A stretch of DNA of 7,296 bases from SAR202 cluster bacterium (GTDB lineage Bacteria > Chloroflexota > Dehalococcoidia > SAR202 > CAJWER01). The stretch covers positions 1 through 7,296 of the forward strand of contig JASLXL010000125.1 in NCBI GenBank assembly GCA_030740335.1, in the 5' to 3' direction. The position numbers were made by a program, and so were the translations under genes. The notes beneath the pieces are model-generated. The model was not told the origin of the DNA. It saw only the letters and a list, made by a program, of their open reading frames with translations, and made no database searches. Shown here in pieces: positions 1 to 6,138 of this stretch (position 1 is the stretch's first letter; the number at the start of each line of letters is the position of its first letter).

Positions 1-326
1 GTACCTGGCGGTATGTACCTCGCACCGGTGTTGGTACGGAAAAAGAGTTCGGACTCTATGGTCAGACCTTGCTGCAGGTTCAGATAATCGTAAGTCCCTC
101 TTGTCTGGCGACCGGTCTTGAACCGGACGGCGACAGACGTAATTTCGTTCTCGCCGCTGGCTTGGACCTTGAACCGTATACCGCCCGGGAATTCGCTGGT
201 GACGCTGGTCGAGATTACCCTGATTGACTCGCCTTCTGCGTTCGCCAAGGTACCTGCAAACAGAAGGATTAACGGCGCCGTCAGGGTTATTGCCAGGAGC
301 CTCGTGATGGTTTTTTCTAAATCCAA
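1..326 (-). CDS. Secreted protein with signal peptide, N-terminal part (3' end outside window)
   Basis: Seen: a frame open from the left edge up to a TAA at 450-452. The only ATG/GTG/TTG ahead of the hydrophobic stretch is the TTG at 324-326, so it is taken as the start; the AGAGAG before it is a weak ribosome site. 108 residues lie in the window. They begin with a textbook signal peptide: charged MDLEKTITR, hydrophobic LLAITLTAPLILLFAG, then TLANA with probable cleavage after residue 30 (A-N-A|E). The mature part (residues 31-108) looks like a beta-rich domain, with segments such as IRVISTSV, GGIRFKVQASG, ITSVAVRFKTG and the tail FFRTNTGARYIPPG. Inference: I recall this opening from secreted Chloroflexota proteins that continue into a peptidase-MA-like metalloprotease domain. 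No catalytic region is visible here, so that identity is only a suggestion. It lies 118 bases after the disulfide oxidoreductase gene, whose fold class it does not share. Confidence 0.7.
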   Translation of the reverse strand, partial: MDLEKTITRLLAITLTAPLILLFAGTLANAEGESIRVISTSVTSEFPGGIRFKVQASGENEITSVAVRFKTGRQTRGTYDYLNLQQGLTIESELFFRTNTGARYIPPG

Positions 327-406
327 ATTGCTCTCTTTTCCATTGTCAATGGTAGCCGCCTCCAGCGCTGATTCCCAAAAATCCCACCTCTGGCGTGCAG
401 TTGGAC

Positions 407-429
407 CCTGTCTATCGGTCGATAGCAGG
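407..429. other. Inverted repeat / stem-loop after the disulfide oxidoreductase gene
   Basis: CTATCG (412-417) and CGATAG (420-425) pair perfectly around GT. With T411 bulged, the outer CCTG/CAGG bases extend the stem to about 10 pairs. It begins 16 bases past the TGA of the disulfide oxidoreductase gene. Read on the minus strand there is no U-run directly after the stem (the nearest T5 is about 25 bases on), so it is not a standard intrinsic terminator. It could be a processing or 3'-end stabilising structure. Confidence 0.35.
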
Positions 430-444
430 CCGAGTAACCGGCAG

Positions 445-1176
445 TCACCTTATCAGCGTCGTCTGTTCGGATATGCGATCCTCAACGCCTTCCTCGGGCG
501 TCTCCTCCCCGACCGCCTCCAATATCCGACGCAGAAATAGGTCCTCGGAGACTGCACCGGTGAACTGCACCGAATCGTTAATCACGGTCCTGGGTACGCC
601 CATGACCCTGTAAAGCTGTGCCAGTTGGGGGAATTCCTGTATCTCTACTACGTCCGCGACGACCCTGGGGGATTCCAGCGCCATAGCGTGTGCCAACCGG
701 GCCACCGAAGGACAGAACTTACAAGAAGGAGTCACAAACACCTGGATGTGGACGTCCTCCTTAAGTCTTTTGAGTCTTCGGCGGGTCTCAAGCTGTAAGG
801 AGCTTTGTTTGGTCGTGGCGGCTATCATGCTGTCTAACAAGAGCGGGAACTCAAAACCTGTCGGCATTCCATAAATCCTGGCGTTGTCGCCACCTTCGGA
901 ATGTATGATGATCGCCGGTATCTTTTCGATGCCGTGGGCCGAGGCGTCCTCCCGGTTGCTATAGAAGTCGACTGTCTCCAGGTGGATCTTTGGCGAAAGA
1001 GCACTGACCTCTTCCAGGAGTTGCTCAGTGGGCCCGCAAGTCCTGCACTCACGACCGGGGATGTATAGTCCGCCTAAATCGCGTTTTGTGTAAAGGGTGA
1101 CGTCCAGGTCTCGTTTTAGCTCGAGATCGAACCTCTTGCGAAGGATATCCTGGTCATGCTGTGCGATAATCGGCAT
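445..1176 (-). CDS. Two-domain thioredoxin/glutaredoxin-fold protein disulfide oxidoreductase (PDO-like)
   Basis: A 243-residue protein with two thioredoxin folds in tandem, probably cytosolic because no signal peptide or membrane segment is seen. Domain 1 (about residues 1-125) carries C44-R-T-C47 and the cis-proline loop KIPAI (P87). Domain 2 (about 140-225) carries C152-K-F-C155 followed by Pro, and the cis-proline loop GVPRT (P195). Two CxxC centres plus two cis-prolines in about 230 residues is the hallmark of the PDO family, which forms, reduces or shuffles disulfides and can serve as a glutaredoxin-like electron carrier. The stretch between the first strand (VTLYT) and the first CxxC is longer than I expect for PDOs. 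The start ATG at 1174-1176 has a G-rich ribosome site (AGGGGGG) 3 bases upstream. The tail after about residue 225 is acidic and probably flexible. The gene follows the phosphatidyltransferase gene after 111 bases; the partner protein cannot be told from sequence. Confidence 0.86.
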   Translation of the reverse strand: MPIIAQHDQDILRKRFDLELKRDLDVTLYTKRDLGGLYIPGRECRTCGPTEQLLEEVSALSPKIHLETVDFYSNREDASAHGIEKIPAIIIHSEGGDNARIYGMPTGFEFPLLLDSMIAATTKQSSLQLETRRRLKRLKEDVHIQVFVTPSCKFCPSVARLAHAMALESPRVVADVVEIQEFPQLAQLYRVMGVPRTVINDSVQFTGAVSEDLFLRRILEAVGEETPEEGVEDRISEQTTLIR

Positions 1177-1287
1177 AATCCCCCCTGCACGGAGCTCCGG
1201 TGATATTTTTGAAAGGCAAATAGAGCGGTCTACCGCGTGGGTTGGCCGTGTTGTGGCAGGTGATTTCAGGGCCCGCTACCCCTATCC

Positions 1288-1884
1288 CTACTCTTTTAAC
1301 GACCGCCCCGAGTGGATCAGCCGCTGGGCCGATGTGAGCAGCGTCAATCCCGCTATGAGCCCCAATGCCGCCAGGAGCGGTGTTAGCCACCAGTGGCCCA
1401 GTATCAGTCCGATTCCCAAGGTGACAACGCGTTCTGGCCGGGTCATCACTCCGACGTTGCACTCGATTCCCAGGCCCTCCGCCCTTGCCCTGAGATAGCT
1501 GACCATTAAAGAGCCCACCAGGGCCAAATAGACCAGCACCAGGCCTACATCAGATGGACGTTCGATAAAGTATATTAACAGACCCAACAGGAAGGCAGCT
1601 TCCGACACACGGTCGGCCACCGAGTCCAGGAGAGCCCCGAACCTGGTGACCCTATCGATTAATCTGGCCAGTGCGCCATCGAATAGGTCGAACAGACCGG
1701 ATGCCAGTAACACGATACCGCCGGCCCACAGGAATCCCGCGCTCAGAAGGTAGGCCCCTCCACCGGCCAGGACCAGCCCCAGGCCGGTAACAATATTCGG
1801 AGAGAGTCCCAGTTTTGCCAGAATTCTGGCAACCGGTACCTCCAGATAAGAGTTGAGTATCCTTCTGACGGAGGCTCTATTCAT
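1288..1884 (-). CDS. CDP-alcohol phosphatidyltransferase, probable phosphatidylinositol-phosphate synthase
   Basis: A 198-residue integral membrane enzyme. The complete CDP-alcohol phosphotransferase signature D-x2-DG-x2-AR-x8-G-x3-D-x3-D is present: D66, D69, G70, A73, R74, G83, D87, D91. These Asp residues bind the metal and the CDP-lipid, and D91 is the expected catalytic base. Several hydrophobic helices are visible (about 33-65, 95-108, 113-130, 150-185), as in the usual six-helix fold. Family members displace CMP from CDP-diacylglycerol with an alcohol. The N-terminal GLSPN, the SYLRARAEGLGI segment (129-140) and GVMTRPER (145-152) resemble mycobacterial PIP synthase. With an inositol-phosphate synthase and a PimA-like gene just upstream, inositol phosphate is the likeliest acceptor; PGP synthase or archaetidylinositol-phosphate synthase are alternatives. 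ATG start with AGAGGG only 3 bases before it; 60 bases after the glycosyltransferase stop. Confidence 0.85.
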   Translation of the reverse strand: MNRASVRRILNSYLEVPVARILAKLGLSPNIVTGLGLVLAGGGAYLLSAGFLWAGGIVLLASGLFDLFDGALARLIDRVTRFGALLDSVADRVSEAAFLLGLLIYFIERPSDVGLVLVYLALVGSLMVSYLRARAEGLGIECNVGVMTRPERVVTLGIGLILGHWWLTPLLAALGLIAGLTLLTSAQRLIHSGRSLKE

Positions 1885-1944
1885 ATACCCTCTGTTGAGC
1901 CGAAGACGTCTGTGTCCACGAGAGAGGTGTGAAAACCTGAATAT

Positions 1945-3093
1945 TCACTGGTGCGGAGAGGTCTTTTTCATTTCGAGGAATACCCTGTAGTAATCCATCA
2001 CTCTCTTGGCCACCCTGTCCCAGCGGAACTCTTCCGCTCTCCGGCGTCCGTTGGCCGCCAGACGGGTGCCCACAGGGGGATTTTTTAGCAACATGGCGAT
2101 GGCGTCGGCTAAAGCGCCGTCTTGTTTGGGGGCGACGAGGATACCCTCTTTGCCGTCGTTGACAACGCTGGAGTAGCCTTCGATGTTGCTGGCCACAACC
2201 GGCTTGCCTGCGGCCATGGCCTCCAACAACACGATACCAAAGCTCTCACTTCCTGTGGCCGGAGAGCAGAAAATATCCGCCGACTGGTAGTATCGGGCTT
2301 TGTCGGCCTCGGACACTCGACCGATGAACTCAATATCTTGAAGGTTCCGCTCGCTCATTATCCGGAAGGAGTCGTCGTCTGGCTTTCCGGGCCCGACTAC
2401 GAGCAAGCGTAGATTTGGCCAGTCCCACTTGAGCATACTGTAGGCGCCCAGGAGGTGCTTCAGCCCTTTTCTCTTCTCCAGGCGGCCCACGAACAGCAGA
2501 TTGATCATCCCGTCGCGCAGATGGGGAAAGGGGGTCGCTTGCGCGAAATCGTCAACCTGGATGCCGTTGGGAATGATCTCGTACTTCCCCGGCAAGTGGC
2601 GGCTGATGAACTGGTAGGCTGGCTGGGAAACCGCGATCCGGCCGTTTAGCCGGCGGAAGTAGGGCATAGCCAGCCTTTTACCGCCGATCCGGTAAAGACG
2701 AGTACCTTTGTTTGTGTGAAATGTGCCGATCTTTATTGCGTCCAGGGAGTCGGCGACGCCGATCGTGTTGAGGGTTACGAACCCCGCCATGGGCTCGTGT
2801 AAATGGATAACGTCGAAGGCCTCTTTTTGCATCAAGGACCTGATTCGAGATCTGAGCCACACGGAGAAGGATATGCGTGCGATCGAGCCTCCGCTGGGGA
2901 CGGGCACCGGCCTGCCCATGGGGATGAAATCATCGTCCTCGATCCGCTGTGGTGCCGAGCACGGAGCGATGATTCGGACCATATGCCCCCAACTCCTGAA
3001 CTGGTGCGCCAGGCTGTTTATATGATCGGTGACTCCACCCAAAAACGCATGGTCGTATGGGGAGATCAGTGCGATCTTGATAGGGCGGTCCAT
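1945..3093 (-). CDS. GT4 family glycosyltransferase, PimA-like (phosphatidylinositol mannosyltransferase)
   Basis: A 382-residue GT-B fold, retaining glycosyltransferase of family GT4, close to the usual PimA length. Acceptor-side domain: the opening IALISPYDHAFLGGVTDHI (7-25) with the GGV loop, IHLHEPM (96-102) and GTFHT (123-127) with H126 aligning to the PimA active-site His. Donor-side domain: PNGI (175-178), FVGRLEKRKG (201-210) with R204 and K209 for the donor phosphates, and an E-x7-E motif running from E283 to E291 in ESFGIVLLEAM. PimA moves mannose from GDP-mannose to phosphatidylinositol on the inner membrane face. The resemblance, plus neighbouring inositol-phosphate synthase and CDP-alcohol transferase genes, supports that role, but GT4 sugar and acceptor specificity cannot be read from motifs alone. 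No transmembrane helix, so a peripheral membrane enzyme. ATG start with TGAGG 7 bases upstream; it lies 177 bases after the ino1 stop. Confidence 0.85.
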   Translation of the reverse strand: MDRPIKIALISPYDHAFLGGVTDHINSLAHQFRSWGHMVRIIAPCSAPQRIEDDDFIPMGRPVPVPSGGSIARISFSVWLRSRIRSLMQKEAFDVIHLHEPMAGFVTLNTIGVADSLDAIKIGTFHTNKGTRLYRIGGKRLAMPYFRRLNGRIAVSQPAYQFISRHLPGKYEIIPNGIQVDDFAQATPFPHLRDGMINLLFVGRLEKRKGLKHLLGAYSMLKWDWPNLRLLVVGPGKPDDDSFRIMSERNLQDIEFIGRVSEADKARYYQSADIFCSPATGSESFGIVLLEAMAAGKPVVASNIEGYSSVVNDGKEGILVAPKQDGALADAIAMLLKNPPVGTRLAANGRRRAEEFRWDRVAKRVMDYYRVFLEMKKTSPHQ

Positions 3094-3270
3094 AGGGTGG
3101 CCTCAGGCAGAATCTAGGCTGGTCCGAACCGGGGCTGGTTCATACCCTCTCTCCGCGGGGCATACACAACTCAGGGGTCTCGTCTAGGCACGAGTCTGCG
3201 GGACAGATGCGGATCGTCCAATGCCCTTGAACCATGCAGAAAGGTGTTGCAATCGAGTCCGGAGGTCCTG

Positions 3271-4353
3271 TTAAGCGTCCCGGCCGGAGATGAAATCTTC
3301 CACCAACTGTCTGGCCTCATCGTCGGTGTGCTGCACGGGGGGAGACTTCATGAAATATGACGACGGGCTCAGCACAGGACCGGCTATCCCCCGGTCTTTG
3401 GCTATCTTGAGGCACCTGATCGCGTCGATAACGACTCCCGCCGAGTTCGGGCTATCCCAGACCTCTAGCTTCAGTTCCACATTGAGCGGAACGTCGCCGA
3501 AGGCGGTGCCTTCCATCTTTATGTAACAAAACTTGCGATCTGTTAGCCAGGGCACGTAGTCGCTGGGCCCGATATGGAGGTCGTCCGCGTCCATGACATG
3601 GTCAAGCTGCGACGTGACGGATCCGGTCTTGGATATCTTCTTGGACGTCAACCGCTCCCGCTCCAGCATGTTCAGGAAGTCGGTGTTGCCGCCGAAGTTT
3701 AGCTGGTAACTGCGGTCCAGCTTGACGGCCCGGTCCATAAACAGGCGAGCCAGGACCCTGTGAGTGATAGTCGCTCCGACCTGTGACTTTATGTCATCGC
3801 CGATAATGGGTACACCCGCCTCCTGGAACCGTCGTTGCCAGTAGTTATTCTTGCCGCTGGCGATAAAAACAGGTATGCAGTTGATGAAGCCACAACGCGC
3901 AGTCAGCGCCTGCTCGACGTACCATTTGGTGGCCTCCTCTGAGCCGACGGGCAGGAAGTTGATCAATAAATCGACTTCCCTTTCCTGGAGGATTCCGGCA
4001 ATGTCATCGGTAGGGCCAGGGGCCTTGGTGATCACATCGGCCATGTACTTGCCTATCCCGTCGTGGGTCATCCCACGCTGGACGGTAACGCCTTTGTGGG
4101 GAACATCCTGAAATTTTATGGTGTTGTTGGGCTTGGCGAAGATAGCCTCGGACAGGTCAAGTCCTACCTTGTTGGCATCGACGTCGAACGCTGCAACGAC
4201 GTTGATGTCGCCAACGCCGTACTCGCCTAAAACCGGGTGCATGAGCCCCGGAATAGTCTGCTCATTCGTTGCATCCTGGTATTTGTGGATACCTTGTACC
4301 AGAGCCGAAGCGCAATTTCCGACACCGATGATCGCTACATTTATACTTCCCAA
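3271..4353 (-). CDS. ino1: myo-Inositol-1-phosphate synthase
   Basis: Converts D-glucose 6-phosphate to 1L-myo-inositol 1-phosphate with bound NAD+ (EC 5.5.1.4), in the cytosol. The 360 residues match the short bacterial/archaeal form (about 360-370) rather than the roughly 530-residue eukaryotic one. Seen: Rossmann motif [12 protein letters not shown] (10-21), LPVGSEEA (134-141), [15 protein letters not shown] (185-199), [12 protein letters not shown] (219-230), [13 protein letters not shown] (231-243) with the conserved lysines, and [18 protein letters not shown] (296-313). All line up with the M. tuberculosis enzyme as I recall it. Start: an in-frame TAA at 4369-4371 lies only 15 bases upstream, and TTG at 4351-4353 is the sole standard start codon before the NAD motif, so the TTG is strongly forced. 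Its ribosome sites are AGGA 5 bases and AAAGGAG 10 bases upstream. It heads the inositol-lipid cluster and has a good promoter about 115 bases upstream. Confidence 0.96.
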   Translation of the reverse strand: MGSINVAIIGVGNCASALVQGIHKYQDATNEQTIPGLMHPVLGEYGVGDINVVAAFDVDANKVGLDLSEAIFAKPNNTIKFQDVPHKGVTVQRGMTHDGIGKYMADVITKAPGPTDDIAGILQEREVDLLINFLPVGSEEATKWYVEQALTARCGFINCIPVFIASGKNNYWQRRFQEAGVPIIGDDIKSQVGATITHRVLARLFMDRAVKLDRSYQLNFGGNTDFLNMLERERLTSKKISKTGSVTSQLDHVMDADDLHIGPSDYVPWLTDRKFCYIKMEGTAFGDVPLNVELKLEVWDSPNSAGVVIDAIRCLKIAKDRGIAGPVLSPSSYFMKSPPVQHTDDEARQLVEDFISGRDA

Positions 4354-4466
4354 GCCGTTCCTACTCCTTTAGTGTTTGCCATTGGACTGGACATGTCGAT
4401 ATTTCGGTTTCCGTATCCGGAAGGCGCAGGCAATATAGGCCCGGAACAGGTACATCGACCGGCAAG

Positions 4467-4496
4467 ATTGTAGCACCTACCGATTGCTATAGACAA
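4467..4496 (-). promoter_or_regulatory. Probable sigma70-type promoter for ino1 and the inositol-lipid genes
   Basis: On the minus strand TTGTCT (4496-4491) is followed by 18 bases and TACAAT (4472-4467). A TG one base ahead of the hexamer (TGCTACAAT) makes an extended -10. Transcription would start near 4460, giving a leader of about 105 bases before the ino1 TTG. The leader contains a small TTCCG/CGGAA hairpin (4409-4422) and one copy of GACATGTCGA (4390-4399). This is the best promoter match I found in the window, judged by eye. Confidence 0.5.
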
Positions 4497-4612
4497 GTCG
4501 GCGCGTGTATAGGGCGGCCCACAGCATTTTGCATGCCGAACAGCCAAACAGCCGGACAAACGGTACGCGGCGCTGTCAGTACGCAGGACAGCATGGGTGT
4601 CGATATCGAGTG

Positions 4613-5806
4613 TCAGATTACGCCCGACTCGCTGAGATCCTGTAACTCCTTTTGGCCGATGCCAAGGAGTTCGGATAGGACCTCCCCGGAATGTTGGCCC
4701 AGCAACGGAGGAGGCGTGACCGTAACCGTATTGGACGACAATTTGACCGGACATCCAATTGCGGAATAGGTCCCGCGTTGGGGGTCATCGACCTCCACAA
4801 CCATCTCCCTGGCACGGAGGTGTGGGTCTTCCAGGACCTCACGGGTGTCGAGTACCGCGCCACAGGGGATGCCAACCTCGTTCAACGCCTCCATGACCTC
4901 ATACTTGGTATGTCTGGAGGTCCACTCCGTCAGAAATGTTTCGATCTCGTCGGAGTTCTGAGCACGGGCTTCCCGGGTTGAGTAACGCGTGTCCCCAATC
5001 AGTTCGGCACGTCCGATGATAGCCAGCAGGCTATCCCACGCCTCGCCGCCTATGTAAAGGGAAACATAGTCATTAGGGCCACCGGGTCGGCATTGGTAAA
5101 CGAGGGCCGGCGGCCCAAACATTCTGTTGCCCAGTCGAGCAAGCGGTTCACCGGAACCGAGGGTCTGGACCATCCGGACGCGGTTCAGGTTGACCACGGC
5201 GTCTTGCATCGAGACCTCGACGTAGTCGCCGGCCCCGGTCCTCTGGCGTCGGTAAAGCGCCGCCAGAATCCCGATGGCGCAGTGTAGGCCGCTCCCAGAG
5301 TCGCCGACTCCGGTCGAGAGCATCTGGGGCGGACCTCCGGCCTGTCCGTTGGTGCTCATCGCGCCGCTCATGGCCTGTGCGATGTTCTCGAAGCTCTTGT
5401 ACTCGGAATAAGGTCCATAGGTGCCGAAACCCTTGATGGACGCGTAGATTATCTGGGGATCAATGGCTTTGACTCTTTGGTAACCAAGAGAGAATCTCTC
5501 CATCCCTCCCGGTCCGAAGTTTTCAATGACAACGTCGCATACGCCGACCAGTCGCTCGAAGACGGCCTTCCCGTTTTCCGACTTCAGATCCAGGCATACG
5601 CTTCTTTTGTTGGCGTTGAAAATCAGGTAGTAGAAACTGTCCATCTCCGGCGTGTGGGCCATCTCGGTGCGGGTCCGGTCACCCACAACCGGCTCCTCGA
5701 GCTTTATCACGTCGGCTCCCAGCCAGGCAAGGAGCTGGGTGCAGGAGGGCCCGGCTTGAACCTGAGTCAGGTCGAGGATTCGCACATCTTCCAACGGACC
5801 ACTCAT
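4613..5806 (-). CDS. CaiB/BaiF family III CoA-transferase, formyl-CoA:oxalate CoA-transferase-like
   Basis: Moves CoA between a thioester and a free carboxylic acid through aspartyl-CoA anhydride intermediates; the family forms interlocked dimers in the cytosol. 397 residues from the ATG at 5804-5806. Seen: VRILDLTQVQAGPSCTQLL (8-26) with Q17, GADVIKLE (30-37), NANKRSVCLDLK (64-75), ENFGPG (95-100), GVGDSGSGLHCAIG (166-179) with D169, and MQDAVVNL (200-207). D169, Q17, Y59 and E140 fall at the same numbers as in Oxalobacter formyl-CoA transferase, which supports both the family call and the start. Differences: E48 replaces Trp48, F139 replaces Tyr139, and about 40 residues holding the Gly-rich loop are missing between MQDAV and DYVSLYI. 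The true acid may therefore not be oxalate; another dicarboxylate or a carnitine-like substrate is possible. A longer start at TTG 5842 would add 12 residues but has a poor ribosome site. Its role with the upstream dehydrogenase is unproven. Confidence 0.92.
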   Translation of the reverse strand: MSGPLEDVRILDLTQVQAGPSCTQLLAWLGADVIKLEEPVVGDRTRTEMAHTPEMDSFYYLIFNANKRSVCLDLKSENGKAVFERLVGVCDVVIENFGPGGMERFSLGYQRVKAIDPQIIYASIKGFGTYGPYSEYKSFENIAQAMSGAMSTNGQAGGPPQMLSTGVGDSGSGLHCAIGILAALYRRQRTGAGDYVEVSMQDAVVNLNRVRMVQTLGSGEPLARLGNRMFGPPALVYQCRPGGPNDYVSLYIGGEAWDSLLAIIGRAELIGDTRYSTREARAQNSDEIETFLTEWTSRHTKYEVMEALNEVGIPCGAVLDTREVLEDPHLRAREMVVEVDDPQRGTYSAIGCPVKLSSNTVTVTPPPLLGQHSGEVLSELLGIGQKELQDLSESGVI

Positions 5807-5810
5807 CGCT

Positions 5811-5817
5811 TCCTCCG
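5811..5817 (-). promoter_or_regulatory. Ribosome binding site that fixes the CoA-transferase start
   Basis: Minus strand reads CGGAGGA, then AGCG, then ATG at 5806. This near-perfect Shine-Dalgarno at normal spacing selects the ATG over the in-frame TTG at 5842. Confidence 0.8.
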
Positions 5818-5955
5818 TATCGCTCCGACATGTCGAGGTCAAACCTCGCCTGTCTGATAAACGACGACCCTCACTGCTTATTGTGCTGTAAATCCCGAAC
5901 AGGTAGGTAGTCCTTTGATGGAACTAAGTAAGTGCGGCCACAAAGAGTTTGACGT

Positions 5956-6111
5956 CTGTCATCCTTGAGCGGAGCGCAGGGTCTGGGGTGGGGGTCGGCT
6001 TCCGTCCCGGATACCGATCGCCACCCACCCCTTCCGAAAATTCGGAGTCCGCGCCAATACCAATTAAGGTGGCGGACAGATACTTTGTCGCTCCGCTACT
6101 CAGCATGACAG
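5956..6111. repeat. MITE/REP-like imperfect inverted-repeat element
   Basis: The ends are imperfect inverted copies of each other. The left end reads CTGTCATCCTTGAGCGGAGCG from 5956. The right end, reverse-complemented from 6111, reads CTGTCATGCTGAG, an extra TAG, then CGGAGCG. Inside, a G-rich run (5984-5997, GGGGTGGGGG) faces a C-rich run (6021-6031, CCACCCACCCC), and a TCCGAA/TTCGGA hairpin sits at 6033-6046. The whole element could fold into one long stem. No gene is inside and no clear target-site duplication was seen. Known: intergenic repeats starting TGTCATCCTGAGCG recur in many bacterial genomes. Inference: this is a degenerate copy of such a dispersed family and may also act as a 3' structure for the dehydrogenase mRNA. 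Confidence 0.6.
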
Positions 6112-6118
6112 CTTGTTA

Positions 6119-6132
6119 AATCAATATTGATT
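6119..6132. repeat. Perfect 14-bp palindrome AATCAATATTGATT
   Basis: Fully self-complementary and AT-rich, 6 bases past the dehydrogenase TAA (6139-6141) and 7 bases from the end of the inverted-repeat element. With no loop it is a poor RNA hairpin. It could be a protein-binding site or part of the junction left by the repeat element. Confidence 0.4.
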
Positions 6133-6138
6133 GGATAC

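Larger units (their letters stand above)
5807..6138. other. 332-base gene-free gap between dehydrogenase and CoA-transferase
   Basis: No credible coding region. Reading from the dehydrogenase end it holds a 14-bp palindrome (6119-6132), a long imperfect inverted-repeat element (5956-6111), about 107 bases with no recognised motif (5849-5955), a hairpin CGAGGT/ACCTCG (5834-5848, 3-base loop) and the CoA-transferase ribosome site. The 10-bp palindrome CGACATGTCG (5826-5835) overlaps the edge of that hairpin. I found no convincing promoter for the CoA-transferase here. Confidence 0.7.

Noticed and set aside
118..540. Plus-strand open frame of 140 codons
   Set aside because: It is antisense to the secreted-protein gene and to the end of the disulfide oxidoreductase gene, has no recognisable domain and no good ribosome site.
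1190..1199. 10-bp palindrome CGGAGCTCCG before the disulfide oxidoreductase gene
   Set aside because: A single short GC-rich palindrome with no second copy and no link to a promoter.
1225..1236. GCGG/CCGC mini-hairpin followed by TCTATTT, after the phosphatidyltransferase gene, as a terminator
   Set aside because: The stem is about 4 bp with a 4-base loop and the T stretch is broken; too weak.
3126..3194. Two 5-bp stem-loops (GAACC/GGTTC and CTCGT/ACGAG) between ino1 and the glycosyltransferase gene
   Set aside because: Short stems with 6-base loops, no T-run and no known element; expected by chance in such a stretch.
4572..4592. GCTGTC/GACAGC hairpin (9-base loop) about 20 bases after the CoA-transferase stop, as a terminator
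   Set aside because: The stem is only 6 bp and no T-run follows on the minus strand, so a terminator call is not supported.
4341..4754. Minus-strand open frame of 137 codons across the ino1 upstream gap
   Set aside because: It overlaps the CoA-transferase in another frame and runs through the ino1 promoter and start; its composition is not protein-like and no family is recognised.
5807..5842. Longer CoA-transferase start at TTG 5842
   Set aside because: The added 12 residues resemble no family sequence, the CGGAGGA ribosome site precedes the ATG at 5806, and the ATG numbering puts the catalytic Asp at 169 as in formyl-CoA transferase.
5924..6106. Minus-strand open frame of 60 codons
   Set aside because: It lies almost wholly within the inverted-repeat element and reflects its sequence; no homology or ribosome site is evident.
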